Shown here piece by piece: positions 45,782 through 54,515 of a stretch of DNA of 64,000 nt (within the stretch, counting starts at the first letter, position 1; each line of letters starts with the position of its first letter). The notes below the pieces were generated by a model. That model made no database searches, had not been told where the DNA came from, and worked only from the letters and a program-made list of their open reading frames with translations. The translations under genes and the position numbers were made by a program. The DNA comes from JANQOH01 sp965214495 (lineage in GTDB: Bacteria > Pseudomonadota > Alphaproteobacteria > UBA7887), in NCBI GenBank assembly GCA_965214495.1, contig OZ243958.1:1612001-1676000 (forward strand), read 5' to 3'.

Positions 45782-46117
45782 GTGCCGAACGCCAGCGTCA
45801 ACATTTCAAAAGTAGAGTTGCGCATCGCAGGCGTGCGCCCCGCTCCGAAACGCCCGATGGCGGACGCTGAGATCGTCGCCATTTGTCGTCTCTGCAATAC
45901 CGACCGCGCCAAGCTGAAGCAGTTGATTCACCGCATCTTCGCGTCGGCACGTCTTGACATCGAGATCGAGGATCGCTTCGGCAATCCGGTCGCGTGGCGC
46001 GAGTGGTTCCCGGCGCCTTCCGACGCCATCAACGACGCGGTGGAGAAGATCTGCGAGGGACTCATTACCGGATACCGGTACCACGCAAGCTCGGCGTCGC
46101 TCGTTGCGAGGCAGTGA
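45782..46117 (+). pseudogene. C-terminal fragment of a GIY-YIG (T5orf172-like) nuclease
   Basis: The 111-residue frame contains LKQLIHRIFASARLDIEIED and GNPVAWREWFPAPSDAINDA, then EKICEGLITGYRYHASSASL, matching the C-terminal part of T5orf172-type GIY-YIG proteins. The N-terminal GIY-YIG catalytic segment is absent upstream, so it is a fragment. With the two preceding pieces it marks a decayed defence locus. Confidence 0.5.
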
Positions 46118-46234
46118 TGGCCGTTCCGTCCGCGAACCGTAACCCTGTGCCGATGCCGGTCCGGACCGCACGCGAACGCCAGGGTTGAGCGGCGCGGCTC
46201 AGGCGGAGAAAGGGCTCTAACCTGGGGACTGACG

Positions 46235-46459
46235 ATGCCCGATACGCTGATCGAACGGAACCCGGACATTCTTGGCGGAACCCCTGTGTTCGCCGGAACC
46301 CGGGTTCCTGTGCGCATATTGATGGAACATCTCGAGGCGGGGGACAGGCTCGACGACTTCCTGACGGACTATCCAACCGTGTCCCGACGCCAGGCGGTGG
46401 CGCTGCTGGAACGGGCGACAACGATGCTGGTATCCGGCGGCGATGAAGCTACTGCTTGA
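46235..46459 (+). CDS. DUF433 antitoxin
   Basis: A 74-residue helix-turn-helix protein of the DUF433 family (VapB45-like). It begins RNPDILGGTPVFAGTRVPVR, the diagnostic segment, followed by the helical DDFLTDYPTVSRRQAVALLE. It overlaps the downstream DUF5615 gene by 17 bases, the common antitoxin-toxin arrangement for these families. Confidence 0.88.
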   Translation: MPDTLIERNPDILGGTPVFAGTRVPVRILMEHLEAGDRLDDFLTDYPTVSRRQAVALLERATTMLVSGGDEATA

Positions 46460-46769
46460 CGAATCCGTGCCGAGGCGCCTTGCCCTCTCCTTCCCCGAAC
46501 CGTTCACGATGCGAACGGTTCAGGACATGGGGTGGGCGGGTACCGCGAACGGTCTCCTGCTGTCGCTTGCGGCCGCCGAGGGTTTCGACGTCCCTGTCAC
46601 CGTGGATCGGGGCATCGAGCATCAGCAGAACGTCAGCGAATTGCCGATCCCGGTTGTCGTCATGCTGGCTCCCCGCAATCGTCTGGCCGAATTGCGGCCG
46701 CTCGTCCCCAGCGTGGTGGATGTGCTGTCGGGCGATCTGCAGCGACGAATCTATCGCGTATCGCGATAG
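46443..46769 (+). CDS. DUF5615 PIN-like toxin
   Basis: A 108-residue PIN-like protein, partner of DUF433 antitoxins. The start MKLLLDESVPRRLALSFP carries the conserved LLDES acidic motif, and PVTVDRGIEHQQNVSELPIP the second acidic site. RNA cleavage is inferred from fold similarity to VapC. Unlike the nearby remnants, this pair looks intact. Confidence 0.86.
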   Translation: MKLLLDESVPRRLALSFPEPFTMRTVQDMGWAGTANGLLLSLAAAEGFDVPVTVDRGIEHQQNVSELPIPVVVMLAPRNRLAELRPLVPSVVDVLSGDLQRRIYRVSR

Positions 46770-47045
46770 GCCGGTGCCTCAATCGCAGCCGGGCCGTCGC
46801 TCCCTCGCGCCAATCCCGAAACATCACCACATTGGTTCATTTGAATTGCGATTGGTGTGAGCACACTCTTGCCGAACTGCCAAACCTCCATGTTTCGCAT
46901 GCAAGCTTCCCCGGGCGGCCGCTTGCCGGCCGTCTCGCATGAATACCGAACGGCGATCGAACCATTCCCGGTAACCAACGCAACCACATCCATCTGCTGC
47001 TCGATGTGACGGATGAGGCCGCGGTCCCGTCCCGCGCCGAGGAGT
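46770..47045. other. Convergent intergenic region with clustered restriction-site-like sequence
   Basis: Between the DUF5615 and smc 3' ends I see no convincing gene or terminator. At about 46896-46923 the sequence GCATGCAAGCTTCCCCGGGC followed by GGCCGC strings together several six- to eight-base palindromes as in a cloning polylinker. This may be chance. Confidence 0.4.
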
Positions 47046-50000
47046 CTATTCGGCGGCCTGCAACTGCGCCGCCTCGCCGATGTCGACCGACACCAGTTGC
47101 GAGACTCCGCGCTCGCCCATGGTGACGCCGTAGAGCCGGCTCATGCGCGCCATGGTGAGGCGGTGGTGAGTGACGACCAGGAAACGCGTGCGCCCTTCGC
47201 GCGCGGTATCGTCGAGAAGGTCGCAGAAGCGCGCGACGTTGGCGTCGTCGAGCGGCGCATCGACCTCGTCGAGCACGCAGATCGGCGCCGGGCGGGTGCG
47301 AAACAAAGCGAACAGCAGCGCCAGCGCCGCCAGCGCTTTCTCACCGCCCGATAGTAGAGACAGGGTTTGCAGCCGCTTGCCGGGGGGGCTCGCCATGATC
47401 TCCAATCCGGCTTCCAGCGGGTCGTCCGCACCGACGAGCCGCAGATACGCCCGACCGCCGCCGAAAAGACGCTCGAACACGGCCCGGAAATGCTCGTTCA
47501 CCGCCTCGAACGCGGCAGCGAGGCGCGCGCGGCCCTCGCGATTGAGCGACTCGATCGCCCCGCGCAGTTTGGCGAGCGCCTTCAACAGATCGTCGCGCTC
47601 GTTCTTCATGCCGACGATCCGTTCGTCGAGCTCGGCGGCGTCGATGGCGGCGCGCAGGTTGACTGCACCCATGTTCTCGCGCTCCCGGCGCAAGCGTGCG
47701 GCTTCGCGCTCAAGCCGTTCGACATCCACTTCGCGGTCGTCTTCGGTAATGCCGGCTATCCGCTGAAGATCCTCCGGTTCGCAATCGAACGTTTCGACGA
47801 TGCGCGCGGCCGCGTCGTCAACCGCGGCGCGGGCGTGATTGCGCCCGCCTTCGGCGCGGACCCTTTCCTCGCGGCTTCGTGCCAGGGCGTCGTTGGCGCC
47901 TGTGAGGACGCGGTGGGCCTCGGCAAGCCGCGTTTCCGCCGCCGCCAGCATGTCCGTGGCCCGGCGGCGCCGAGCGCCGGCGGCGGCGATCTCGTCGTCG
48001 AGCGCGGCGGCGCGTTCTTGCAGTTTCGCCGGCCGCGCCTGCAACTCGCGCAGGCGTGCGGCAAGGACTGCCCGTCGGTCGTCCAGTGCCCGCCGCCGCT
48101 CGGCGGCCGCGGCAAGCCGGCGTCGCCAATCGGCGGTTTCGGCAGCCACCGCCGCGAGGCGCGCGGTGCGCACTGCCTCGGCACGGGTCAGAGTCTCGTG
48201 GCGGCGTACCAATATGTCGAGATCGTTGCGCGCGGTCTGGCGGGCATGACGCGCGGCGGTGGCGGGCGCGCGAAGCGCGTCGTCCGCCGGGAGCGCGGCA
48301 AGCGCGCGTGCACTCTCCCCATGCTCGGCCAGCGCCTCGCGCCGGTCGCGCCGAATGCCGGCTGCGGTTTCCGCTACGGCGGCCAGACGCGCACGCGCGG
48401 CGGCCAGCGCCGCCGCAGCGGCGTCGCGGCGTTCGCGCGCCGAGTCGAGCTCGCGGGCCGCCGCAGCGGTCCGGCGCGCGGCTTCCGCTTCGGCAGAGCG
48501 GGCGCGGTCGAGTCTCGCCGCCGCCGACTCCAGCGCCGCGGCGGTTCGCGCCAGACGCGCTTCAGCGGCTTCACGCCGTTTCGCGAGCGCGGCGCTATCG
48601 GCGGCAAGACGTGCGAGCCGGCGGCGCTGGGCGAGCCGTTTCGCGGCGCCGCCTTCGGCTTCCGCGCTTGCGGTGAAGCCGTCCCAACGCCAGAGATCGC
48701 CCTCGCGGCTGACCAGCCGCTGTCCCTGCCTCAGCACGGCTTGCAGCGCCGCCCCGTGGGCACGGACGACCACGCCGACTTGCTCCAGCCGGGCCTGCAA
48801 CAGCGCAGGGGCTTCGATCAGACCGGAGAGCGGCACCGCTCCCTCAGGCAGGGCGGGGCCGCACGGCGGGGCGGCGCGTTCGCGCCAGTGCGCCGCGTCG
48901 CGCACATCGTCACCGGCCAGCAAATCGTCGCCGAGCGCAGCGGCCACGGCCAGAACGAGATCGTCGGGGACCACCATGCGGTCGAGCAAGGGCTGCCGGT
49001 CATCGACCGCGAGCAACGCCGCCAGCGCACCGTGTTCCGCAGCAGTGCGCTCGTGCGCCACCGCAGCCTCGCGTAGCGCTTCCCGCGCTTCTCTCTCTTT
49101 CGATTCTGCGGTCTCACGGCGACCGGCCGCGTCGTTCGCCGCGGCGCGGCGCGATTCCAGATCGGCGGTGCATATGGCGGCACGGTCGCGAGCGGCGGCG
49201 AGCGCCGCCTCCGCCGCGCAGCCTGAGCGATCATCATCGAGCTGCGCCTGGAGCCGAGCGCCTTCGCCGGCGGCGGATGCGGCGCGCCGGTCGAGAGTCG
49301 CGATGCGTTCGTCGAGCGCGGCGAGACGGCGGACGAGCGCGTCGCGCCGCGCCCCTGTCATAGCCTGCGCCTCCGTTGCCGCGGCCAGCATCGCTTCCAC
49401 GCGTTCGACATGCCGGCGCCCGGCGGTCAGCGCGCGTTCGGCTCGCTCGCGACGGTCGCGTTCATCCGTCCTTTCGCCGCGGAACCGCCGCGCCTCTTCG
49501 TCGAGCCGCGCGGCTGCTGCCTCCGCCTCTGCCGCGAGCTGGCTTTCACGGGTCGAGTCGGCGTCCACATGCTCCAACTGCGTCCGCCCCGCCTCGGTCT
49601 CTTCCGCCGCCCGCCGCGATTCGGCCCTCAGGGTCTCGCGTGCGACCTCCTGTCGGTGAAGCGCGGCGACCGCCGCGGCTTCGGCGGCGCGCAAAGCCGG
49701 CATGGCGGCCGCCGCCTCCGCCTGTTCGGCGGCGGCGCGCGCGGCGGCGCGGGTGTTCTCGGCTACCGTCCGTTCGGCGGCGGCGAGGCCCTCCGCGGCT
49801 CCTGTCAACGCGGCTTCGGCCAAAACCCGGCGCCGGTGGAGCAGCGCGGCATCGGCCCGCCGCAGCCGGTCGCCGAGCCGTCGGTAGCGTCTGGCCTGCC
49901 GCGCCTGGCGCTCGAGGCCCTGGAGGCGAGCCTCGTCGCCGGCGATGACGTCTTCGAGGCGTTCGAGATTGGCTTCCGCAGCGCGCAGGCGCAGTTCCGC

Positions 50001-50564
50001 TTCGCGGCGCCGGCCGTGCAGGCCGGTAACGCCGGCGGCCTCTTCGAGCAAATGCCGTCGTTCCAGCGGTTTGGCGCCGATCAGCACGCCGATCTGGCCC
50101 TGGCTTACCAACGCCGCGGAGCGCGCGCCGCTGGCAGCGTCGGCGAACAGCAACTGCACGTCGCGCGCCCGCGCCTCGCGCCCGTTGATGCGGTAGAGCG
50201 AGCCGCCGCCGCGCAGGATCCGCCGGGCGATTTCGATCTCGCCGTTTTCGCCGCGCCACGCCGCCGGCAGGTCTTCGCAGTCGTCGAGCGAAAGGCTCAC
50301 TTCCGCGGCATTGTGGGCGGGGCGACGGGCGGTCCCGGCGAAGATCACGTCGTCCATCTCGCCGCCGCGCACGCTGCGGGCCGAGCTTTCGCCCATCGCC
50401 CAGCGCAACGCCTCGACGAGGTTCGATTTGCCGCAGCCGTTGGGACCGACGACGCCGGTCACGCCCGGCTCGATGAGGAACTCGGTCGGATCGACGAAGG
50501 ACTTAAAGCCGGTCAGCTTCAGGCGGGTGAAATGCAATGCGCGCCCCGACCGCGCCGAGGGCAA
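47046..50564 (-). CDS. smc: Chromosome partition protein SMC
   Basis: The SMC ATPase of bacterial condensin, 1172 residues. Walker A is VVGPNGCGKSN close to the N terminus; two long Ala/Arg-rich coiled coils flank a hinge near residues 520-640; the C-terminal head has LSLLSGGEKALAALALL (signature) and CVLDEVDAPLDDANVARF (Walker B). TTG 50564 gives the longest product; TTG 50537 (reading HFTRLKLTGFKSFVD next) fits the family N terminus better. The dsbA-like gene lies 6 bases upstream. Confidence 0.95.
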   Translation of the reverse strand: MPSARSGRALHFTRLKLTGFKSFVDPTEFLIEPGVTGVVGPNGCGKSNLVEALRWAMGESSARSVRGGEMDDVIFAGTARRPAHNAAEVSLSLDDCEDLPAAWRGENGEIEIARRILRGGGSLYRINGREARARDVQLLFADAASGARSAALVSQGQIGVLIGAKPLERRHLLEEAAGVTGLHGRRREAELRLRAAEANLERLEDVIAGDEARLQGLERQARQARRYRRLGDRLRRADAALLHRRRVLAEAALTGAAEGLAAAERTVAENTRAAARAAAEQAEAAAAMPALRAAEAAAVAALHRQEVARETLRAESRRAAEETEAGRTQLEHVDADSTRESQLAAEAEAAAARLDEEARRFRGERTDERDRRERAERALTAGRRHVERVEAMLAAATEAQAMTGARRDALVRRLAALDERIATLDRRAASAAGEGARLQAQLDDDRSGCAAEAALAAARDRAAICTADLESRRAAANDAAGRRETAESKEREAREALREAAVAHERTAAEHGALAALLAVDDRQPLLDRMVVPDDLVLAVAAALGDDLLAGDDVRDAAHWRERAAPPCGPALPEGAVPLSGLIEAPALLQARLEQVGVVVRAHGAALQAVLRQGQRLVSREGDLWRWDGFTASAEAEGGAAKRLAQRRRLARLAADSAALAKRREAAEARLARTAAALESAAARLDRARSAEAEAARRTAAAARELDSARERRDAAAAALAAARARLAAVAETAAGIRRDRREALAEHGESARALAALPADDALRAPATAARHARQTARNDLDILVRRHETLTRAEAVRTARLAAVAAETADWRRRLAAAAERRRALDDRRAVLAARLRELQARPAKLQERAAALDDEIAAAGARRRRATDMLAAAETRLAEAHRVLTGANDALARSREERVRAEGGRNHARAAVDDAAARIVETFDCEPEDLQRIAGITEDDREVDVERLEREAARLRRERENMGAVNLRAAIDAAELDERIVGMKNERDDLLKALAKLRGAIESLNREGRARLAAAFEAVNEHFRAVFERLFGGGRAYLRLVGADDPLEAGLEIMASPPGKRLQTLSLLSGGEKALAALALLFALFRTRPAPICVLDEVDAPLDDANVARFCDLLDDTAREGRTRFLVVTHHRLTMARMSRLYGVTMGERGVSQLVSVDIGEAAQLQAAE

Positions 50565-50570
50565 AGCCGC

Positions 50571-51229
50571 CTATTCGTGCGCGGCCACCGCGCGCGCGAT
50601 ATCGCGGTCGGTCGGCACGCCGTCGAGCAACTCGCCGTCGAGCACGAAGCTCGGCGTGTGGTCGATATCCCACTCGGCGACCGCGTCGGCGCGCATTTGC
50701 AGGAGCCTGTTCTGTAGTTCGACATCGCACAGACAATCGCCTACGCGCTGTTCGCCCATGCCGCCCCGCTTGCCGATTCCGGCGAGCTTTTCCCACATCT
50801 CCGGCCAGTCGGCACGCGGGCAGCCCTCTCGCAGGAACGCGCCCCATCGGTTGCCGTCCATATCGAACCCGCCGGTCGCCCAATCACGCTGGGTCGCGAA
50901 GATCAGGTCGAGCCAGGCGAAATAACGGTCCGGCGCCGCGCAATGGCGAGAGCGGCACCGAACACTGCGGCACCGTTGAGCGGAAAGTCGCGGAACTCCA
51001 GTTTTACCTTGCCCGTATCGATCCAGTCTTCCTTGATCGCGGGCAGCCGTTCGGCGTGAAAGGCGGCACAGTGGGGGCAGCTCATCGAAGCGAACTCGAT
51101 GAGCGTCACCGGTGCGTCGGGGTCGCCGAGGATTCTGGCGGGCGAGCCCGGCGTGGCCTCGTCGGTCGCGAAGACGGCGCCGGCAAGGCACCAGAGCACG
51201 GCGGTCAAGGCAGCGATTCGGCGACTCAC
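50571..51229 (-). pseudogene. DsbA-like thioredoxin-fold gene with a frameshift
   Basis: From GTG 51229 (ribosome binding site GGGGAGA) the first frame encodes a signal peptide, GDPDAPVTLIEFASMSCPHC (active site CPHC), and EFRDFPLNGAAVFGAALAIA. The rest, CAAPDRYFAWLDLIFATQRD through DHTPSFVLDGELLDG to AVAAHE at 50571, is in another frame; the switch is at ~50945. Loss of seven bases from a GCGC-rich run would explain it (659 bases plus 7 is a whole number of codons). The dciA-dsbA-smc order is typical, so this should be a core gene. Confidence 0.8.
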
Positions 51230-51269
51230 GGTGCGTCTCCCCGGTTTCGTGCAGGCGAACAAAATAGGT

Positions 51270-51749
51270 TCATGGCGGCGGCGATACAAGCGCGCGGTTC
51301 GCCCCGGCCACTTCGCGCCCGAGCCTGACAAGCGCCTCGCGCAACGCCGAATCGGGAACCGCAGCCAAGGCCGCCGCAGACTTGCCGGGCGGTTCCGGCG
51401 CCGGCCGCGGGGGCGACACGGCCGCGACCGGCGGCGGCAACGGCTCCTGACGATAGACGATGCGCTTGACGACATCGTAACCGTAACAGACGGCGACGCG
51501 CTCGCGCAGTTGCGGCTCGACGTGTTGCAACAGCACCGCCGTGGCGCCATCGGTCCGCAATACCAGCGTGCCGTCTGGGCGGAGCGATTCCGGTGTGCAG
51601 CGCGCCGCATAGCCCGGTCCGACGACAGCTTCCCAATCGGTCAGCACCGAGGCGTTGCGAAAGCCCCGCCGGGCAAAGGCGCCGCGCCCGACTCGGCCGA
51701 TCAGACTGCCGATTCGCCGCGTTCGGCCGCGCTTGAGGGATCGCGCCAT
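51270..51749 (-). CDS. DciA-like DUF721 protein
   Basis: A 159-residue protein of the DUF721/DciA family, members of which help load the replicative helicase. SVLTDWEAVVGPGYAARCTP and LQHVEPQLRERVAVCYGYDV are the conserved KH-like segments. The C-terminal tail is Pro/Ala-rich. ATG 51749 was chosen over a longer in-frame extension into mutY sequence. It is divergent from mutY. Confidence 0.85.
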   Translation of the reverse strand: MARSLKRGRTRRIGSLIGRVGRGAFARRGFRNASVLTDWEAVVGPGYAARCTPESLRPDGTLVLRTDGATAVLLQHVEPQLRERVAVCYGYDVVKRIVYRQEPLPPPVAAVSPPRPAPEPPGKSAAALAAVPDSALREALVRLGREVAGANRALVSPPP

Positions 51750-51814
51750 GCCTTGTTCTTCGTTCCCCGCCCGATAGGGTGGCAATCCTACTGCCGATTC
51801 GGAGAACGGTAACC

Positions 51815-52843
51815 GTGGTCGAGGACGCGTCGCACACGCTGCTTGCCTGGTATGACCGGCATCGCCGCGACCTGCCGTGGCGCGCCGCACCCGGCGTTCG
51901 CGCCGACCCCTATGCGGTGTGGCTCAGCGAAGTGATGCTGCAACAGACCACGGCGGCGACGGTCGCGGCCCGCTTCGGGCGTTTCCTCGAACGCTGGCCG
52001 ACCGTCGAGGCGCTGGCGGCGGCCGACCTGGATCGGGTACTGCGGGCGTGGGCCGGGCTCGGCTACTACGCTCGCGCGCGCAACCTGCACGCCTGCGCGC
52101 GCGTCGTGGCGGCGGAACATGGCGGACGGTTTCCGAGCGACGAGGCGGCGTTGCGGGCATTGCCGGGGATCGGCGCCTACACGGCGGCGGCGATCGCGGC
52201 CATCGCCTTCGACCGGCACGCCGTGGTGGTCGATGGCAATGTCGAGCGGGTGATGGCGCGGCTGTTCGCCGTCGAGACGCCGTTGCCCGCCGCCCGCGCC
52301 GAACTGCGCGCCCATGCCGCTGAACTGACTCCGCGAAACCGGCCCGGCGACTACGCACAGGCGGTCATGGACCTGGGCGCGACGGTGTGCGCGCCGCGCC
52401 GGCCGCACTGCCCGGCCTGCCCGTGGCGGGGACGCTGCCGGGCCCGGGCGCGCAGCATCGCGGAGACCCTGCCGCGCCGGCTGCCGAAACCCGAACGCCC
52501 GCTGCGGCGCGGCATCGCCTTCTGGATCGTTCGCGACGACGGCGCCGTGCTGTTCGTCCGCCGCCCGGCCTCCGGCCTGCTGGGCGGGATGATGGCACTG
52601 CCGACCAGCGAATGGACCGAGGCGCCCGCGGTGCGCGCCGAACCGCCGATAGCGGCGCGCGGACTGCGCACGCTCCCCGGCTTCGTATCGCACGGCTTCA
52701 CCCATTTTCGCCTCGAACTGCGGGTGCGCGCCGGCATGGCGCTCGACCCCGCTCCGGATCGCCTGTGGCTTGAACCGGGCGCGATCGACGGCCAGGCGCT
52801 GCCGACCCTGATGCGCAAGGTCATCGCACACGCACGCGCCTGA
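51815..52843 (+). CDS. mutY: A/G-specific adenine DNA glycosylase
   Basis: MutY removes adenine mispaired with 8-oxoguanine. The 342-residue protein has Glu39 in LSEVMLQQT, the helix-hairpin-helix LPGIGAYTAAAIAAIAF, catalytic Asp140 in VVVDGNVERV, a 4Fe-4S site C-x6-C-x2-C-x5-C at 192-208, and a C-terminal NUDIX-like 8-oxoG recognition domain. GTG 51815 is preferred to GTG 51779 because GGAGA lies just upstream. Confidence 0.94.
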   Translation: MVEDASHTLLAWYDRHRRDLPWRAAPGVRADPYAVWLSEVMLQQTTAATVAARFGRFLERWPTVEALAAADLDRVLRAWAGLGYYARARNLHACARVVAAEHGGRFPSDEAALRALPGIGAYTAAAIAAIAFDRHAVVVDGNVERVMARLFAVETPLPAARAELRAHAAELTPRNRPGDYAQAVMDLGATVCAPRRPHCPACPWRGRCRARARSIAETLPRRLPKPERPLRRGIAFWIVRDDGAVLFVRRPASGLLGGMMALPTSEWTEAPAVRAEPPIAARGLRTLPGFVSHGFTHFRLELRVRAGMALDPAPDRLWLEPGAIDGQALPTLMRKVIAHARA

Positions 52844-52873
52844 CCCGGACGTCCCCGGCATGGTCGAGCGGGC

Positions 52874-53146
52874 AGTGTCCCGGTTTGAAATCGGTACACG
52901 CTGCGGGACGAGGGGACTCCAGCGCGCTGCTGTCCTGGTATCGTCGCCAGCACGAGCCCACACGAACTGCGACAATTTGTGTAGGGGCGCCCCTTGTGGT
53001 TGCCCGCCCGTTCGGGGGTCGGGCGCCCACAAGGGGCGCCCCTACAGGCGGATCGATGTCGATTGGCGGCCGGGAGGCGCCGCTGTCCTGCCGTCGTCGC
53101 CAGCACGGACCCACACGAACCGCGATGATTTTCAAACCGAGACATT
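52874..53146. repeat. MITE-like element, copy 1
   Basis: A 273-bp non-coding unit bounded by imperfect terminal inverted repeats (left AGTGTCCCGGTTTGAAA, right TTTCAAACCGAGACATT). Inside, a ~50-bp segment around GTCGCCAGCACG..ACCCACACGAAC occurs twice as a direct repeat, and between them is a perfect 20-bp-arm hairpin. Copy 2 at 58804-59069 is the same family in opposite orientation. It lies 30 bases after the mutY stop. No transposase is present, so it would be non-autonomous. Confidence 0.8.
52980..53046. repeat. Long hairpin inside the MITE-like element
   Basis: The arm TGTAGGGGCGCCCCTTGTGG at 52980-52999 is perfectly complementary to 53027-53046. The arm itself contains the palindrome GGGGCGCCCC. 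In copy 2 the corresponding hairpin is imperfect, with GTTGCCCC in one arm. Confidence 0.85.
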
Positions 53147-53228
53147 ACCGTAGAGCGCAGAAAGGCGACGGCGGGGCGGGTTTCAGGATATGCTTGCGGC
53201 GAACCGCCGACGATCGGGGGAGAAACGC

Positions 53229-54515
53229 ATGAAGCCCGCCGTCCGAACCGTGCTGCTGCTGGCCGCCCTGTCTTTTTCCGGCTTCTTCGCCGGATCGGCG
53301 CTCGCGGAGTCCCTGCCGTCAGCATCGCCCGAGCAGGTCGGCCTGTCGTCGGAGCGGCTCGACCGCGTGACCCGGCTGCTCGAACGCGACATCGAGGCCG
53401 GCCTGATTCCCGGCGCGGTGGCGCTCGTCGCACGCCGGGGCAAGATCGCCTGGCACATCGCGCGGGGCTATCGCGACCGGGCGGCGGGCGCGCCGATGGC
53501 ACTCGATTCGATCTTCCGCATCTACTCGATGACCAAGCCGATCTTCAGCGCCGCGGCAATGTCGCTGATCGAGGAGGGCGCGCTCTATCCATCGGAACCG
53601 ATCGCGCGCCACCTGCCGGCATTTCGCGACATGACGGTCGGCGTGACCCGCACCGACCCCGACAGCGGCGAGGAGATTTACGAGATCGTGCCGGCCGAGC
53701 GTCCGATCACGATACAGGACTTGCTGCGCCATACGTCGGGGCTGACCTATGCCTTCATCGGCAGCGGCCGGGTCAAGAGCTCTTACAGGGAAGCCGGGCT
53801 GGCGTCGTTCTCTCTCGACATGACGATCGCCGACTATGCCGACCGTCTGGCCCGCTTGCCGTTGTTGTGGCAGCCGGGGACGACGTGGGACTACGGACGA
53901 TCGACCGACATCCTCGGCGCCGTGATGGAGGCGGCGACCGGCGAACCGCTCGATACGTTCCTGCGACGGCGCATATTCGAACCGGCGGGAATGACCGATA
54001 CGGGTTTCTCGGTGCCGGCCGCGCATCGGGACCGGATCGCCGAGCCGCAGGCCGACCCGCTCACCGGCGCGGTGGACGATCTGATCGACGTCACGCGGCC
54101 GCCGAAAATGCTCGCCGGCGGCCACGGACTCGTTTCGACGGCGGGCGACTACGCGCGCTTCTGCCAGATGCTGCTGAACGGCGGCAGCCTCGACGGCACC
54201 CGCATCCTCGGTCGCAAGACGGTCGAATACATGACTGCGGACCACCTCGGCGAGGGCATCGCCAAGGAAGGAACACTCTATCTGCCGGGACCGGGCTATG
54301 GTTTCGGTCTCGGTTTCGGTGTCCGTCTGGCGGTAGGCGAATCGGCGTGGCCCGGTTCGGTCGGCGAGTTCTTCTGGGGCGGTTACGCGGGCACCTATTT
54401 CTGGATCGATCCTTCGGAGCAATTGATCGCCGTCTTCATGACGCAGAGCGTGAAGCATCGCGTTCGCTACCGCATGTTGCTGCGCAATCTGGTGTTGCAG
54501 GCGATCGTCGATTGA
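53229..54515 (+). CDS. Beta-lactamase-family serine hydrolase (secreted)
   Basis: A 428-residue class C beta-lactamase/penicillin-binding-like hydrolase with a signal peptide. The SxxK nucleophile motif is SMTK within RIYSMTKPIFSAAAMSLIEE, the second motif position is YGRS in WDYGRSTDILG, and a GGHGL segment is present. Such proteins are usually esterases or D-aminopeptidases rather than resistance enzymes. ATG 53229 has a GGGGGAGAA ribosome binding site. Its 3' end overlaps the opposite-strand rnhB. Confidence 0.86.
   Translation: MKPAVRTVLLLAALSFSGFFAGSALAESLPSASPEQVGLSSERLDRVTRLLERDIEAGLIPGAVALVARRGKIAWHIARGYRDRAAGAPMALDSIFRIYSMTKPIFSAAAMSLIEEGALYPSEPIARHLPAFRDMTVGVTRTDPDSGEEIYEIVPAERPITIQDLLRHTSGLTYAFIGSGRVKSSYREAGLASFSLDMTIADYADRLARLPLLWQPGTTWDYGRSTDILGAVMEAATGEPLDTFLRRRIFEPAGMTDTGFSVPAAHRDRIAEPQADPLTGAVDDLIDVTRPPKMLAGGHGLVSTAGDYARFCQMLLNGGSLDGTRILGRKTVEYMTADHLGEGIAKEGTLYLPGPGYGFGLGFGVRLAVGESAWPGSVGEFFWGGYAGTYFWIDPSEQLIAVFMTQSVKHRVRYRMLLRNLVLQAIVD

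Noticed and set aside
46751..46993. 80-codon minus-strand open frame downstream of smc
   Set aside because: No ribosome binding site, no family resemblance, and it covers the polylinker-like sequence; left as intergenic.
52860..53150. CRISPR array
   Set aside because: The repeats are two ~50-bp direct copies around a hairpin with terminal inverted repeats, without regular spacers or cas genes.
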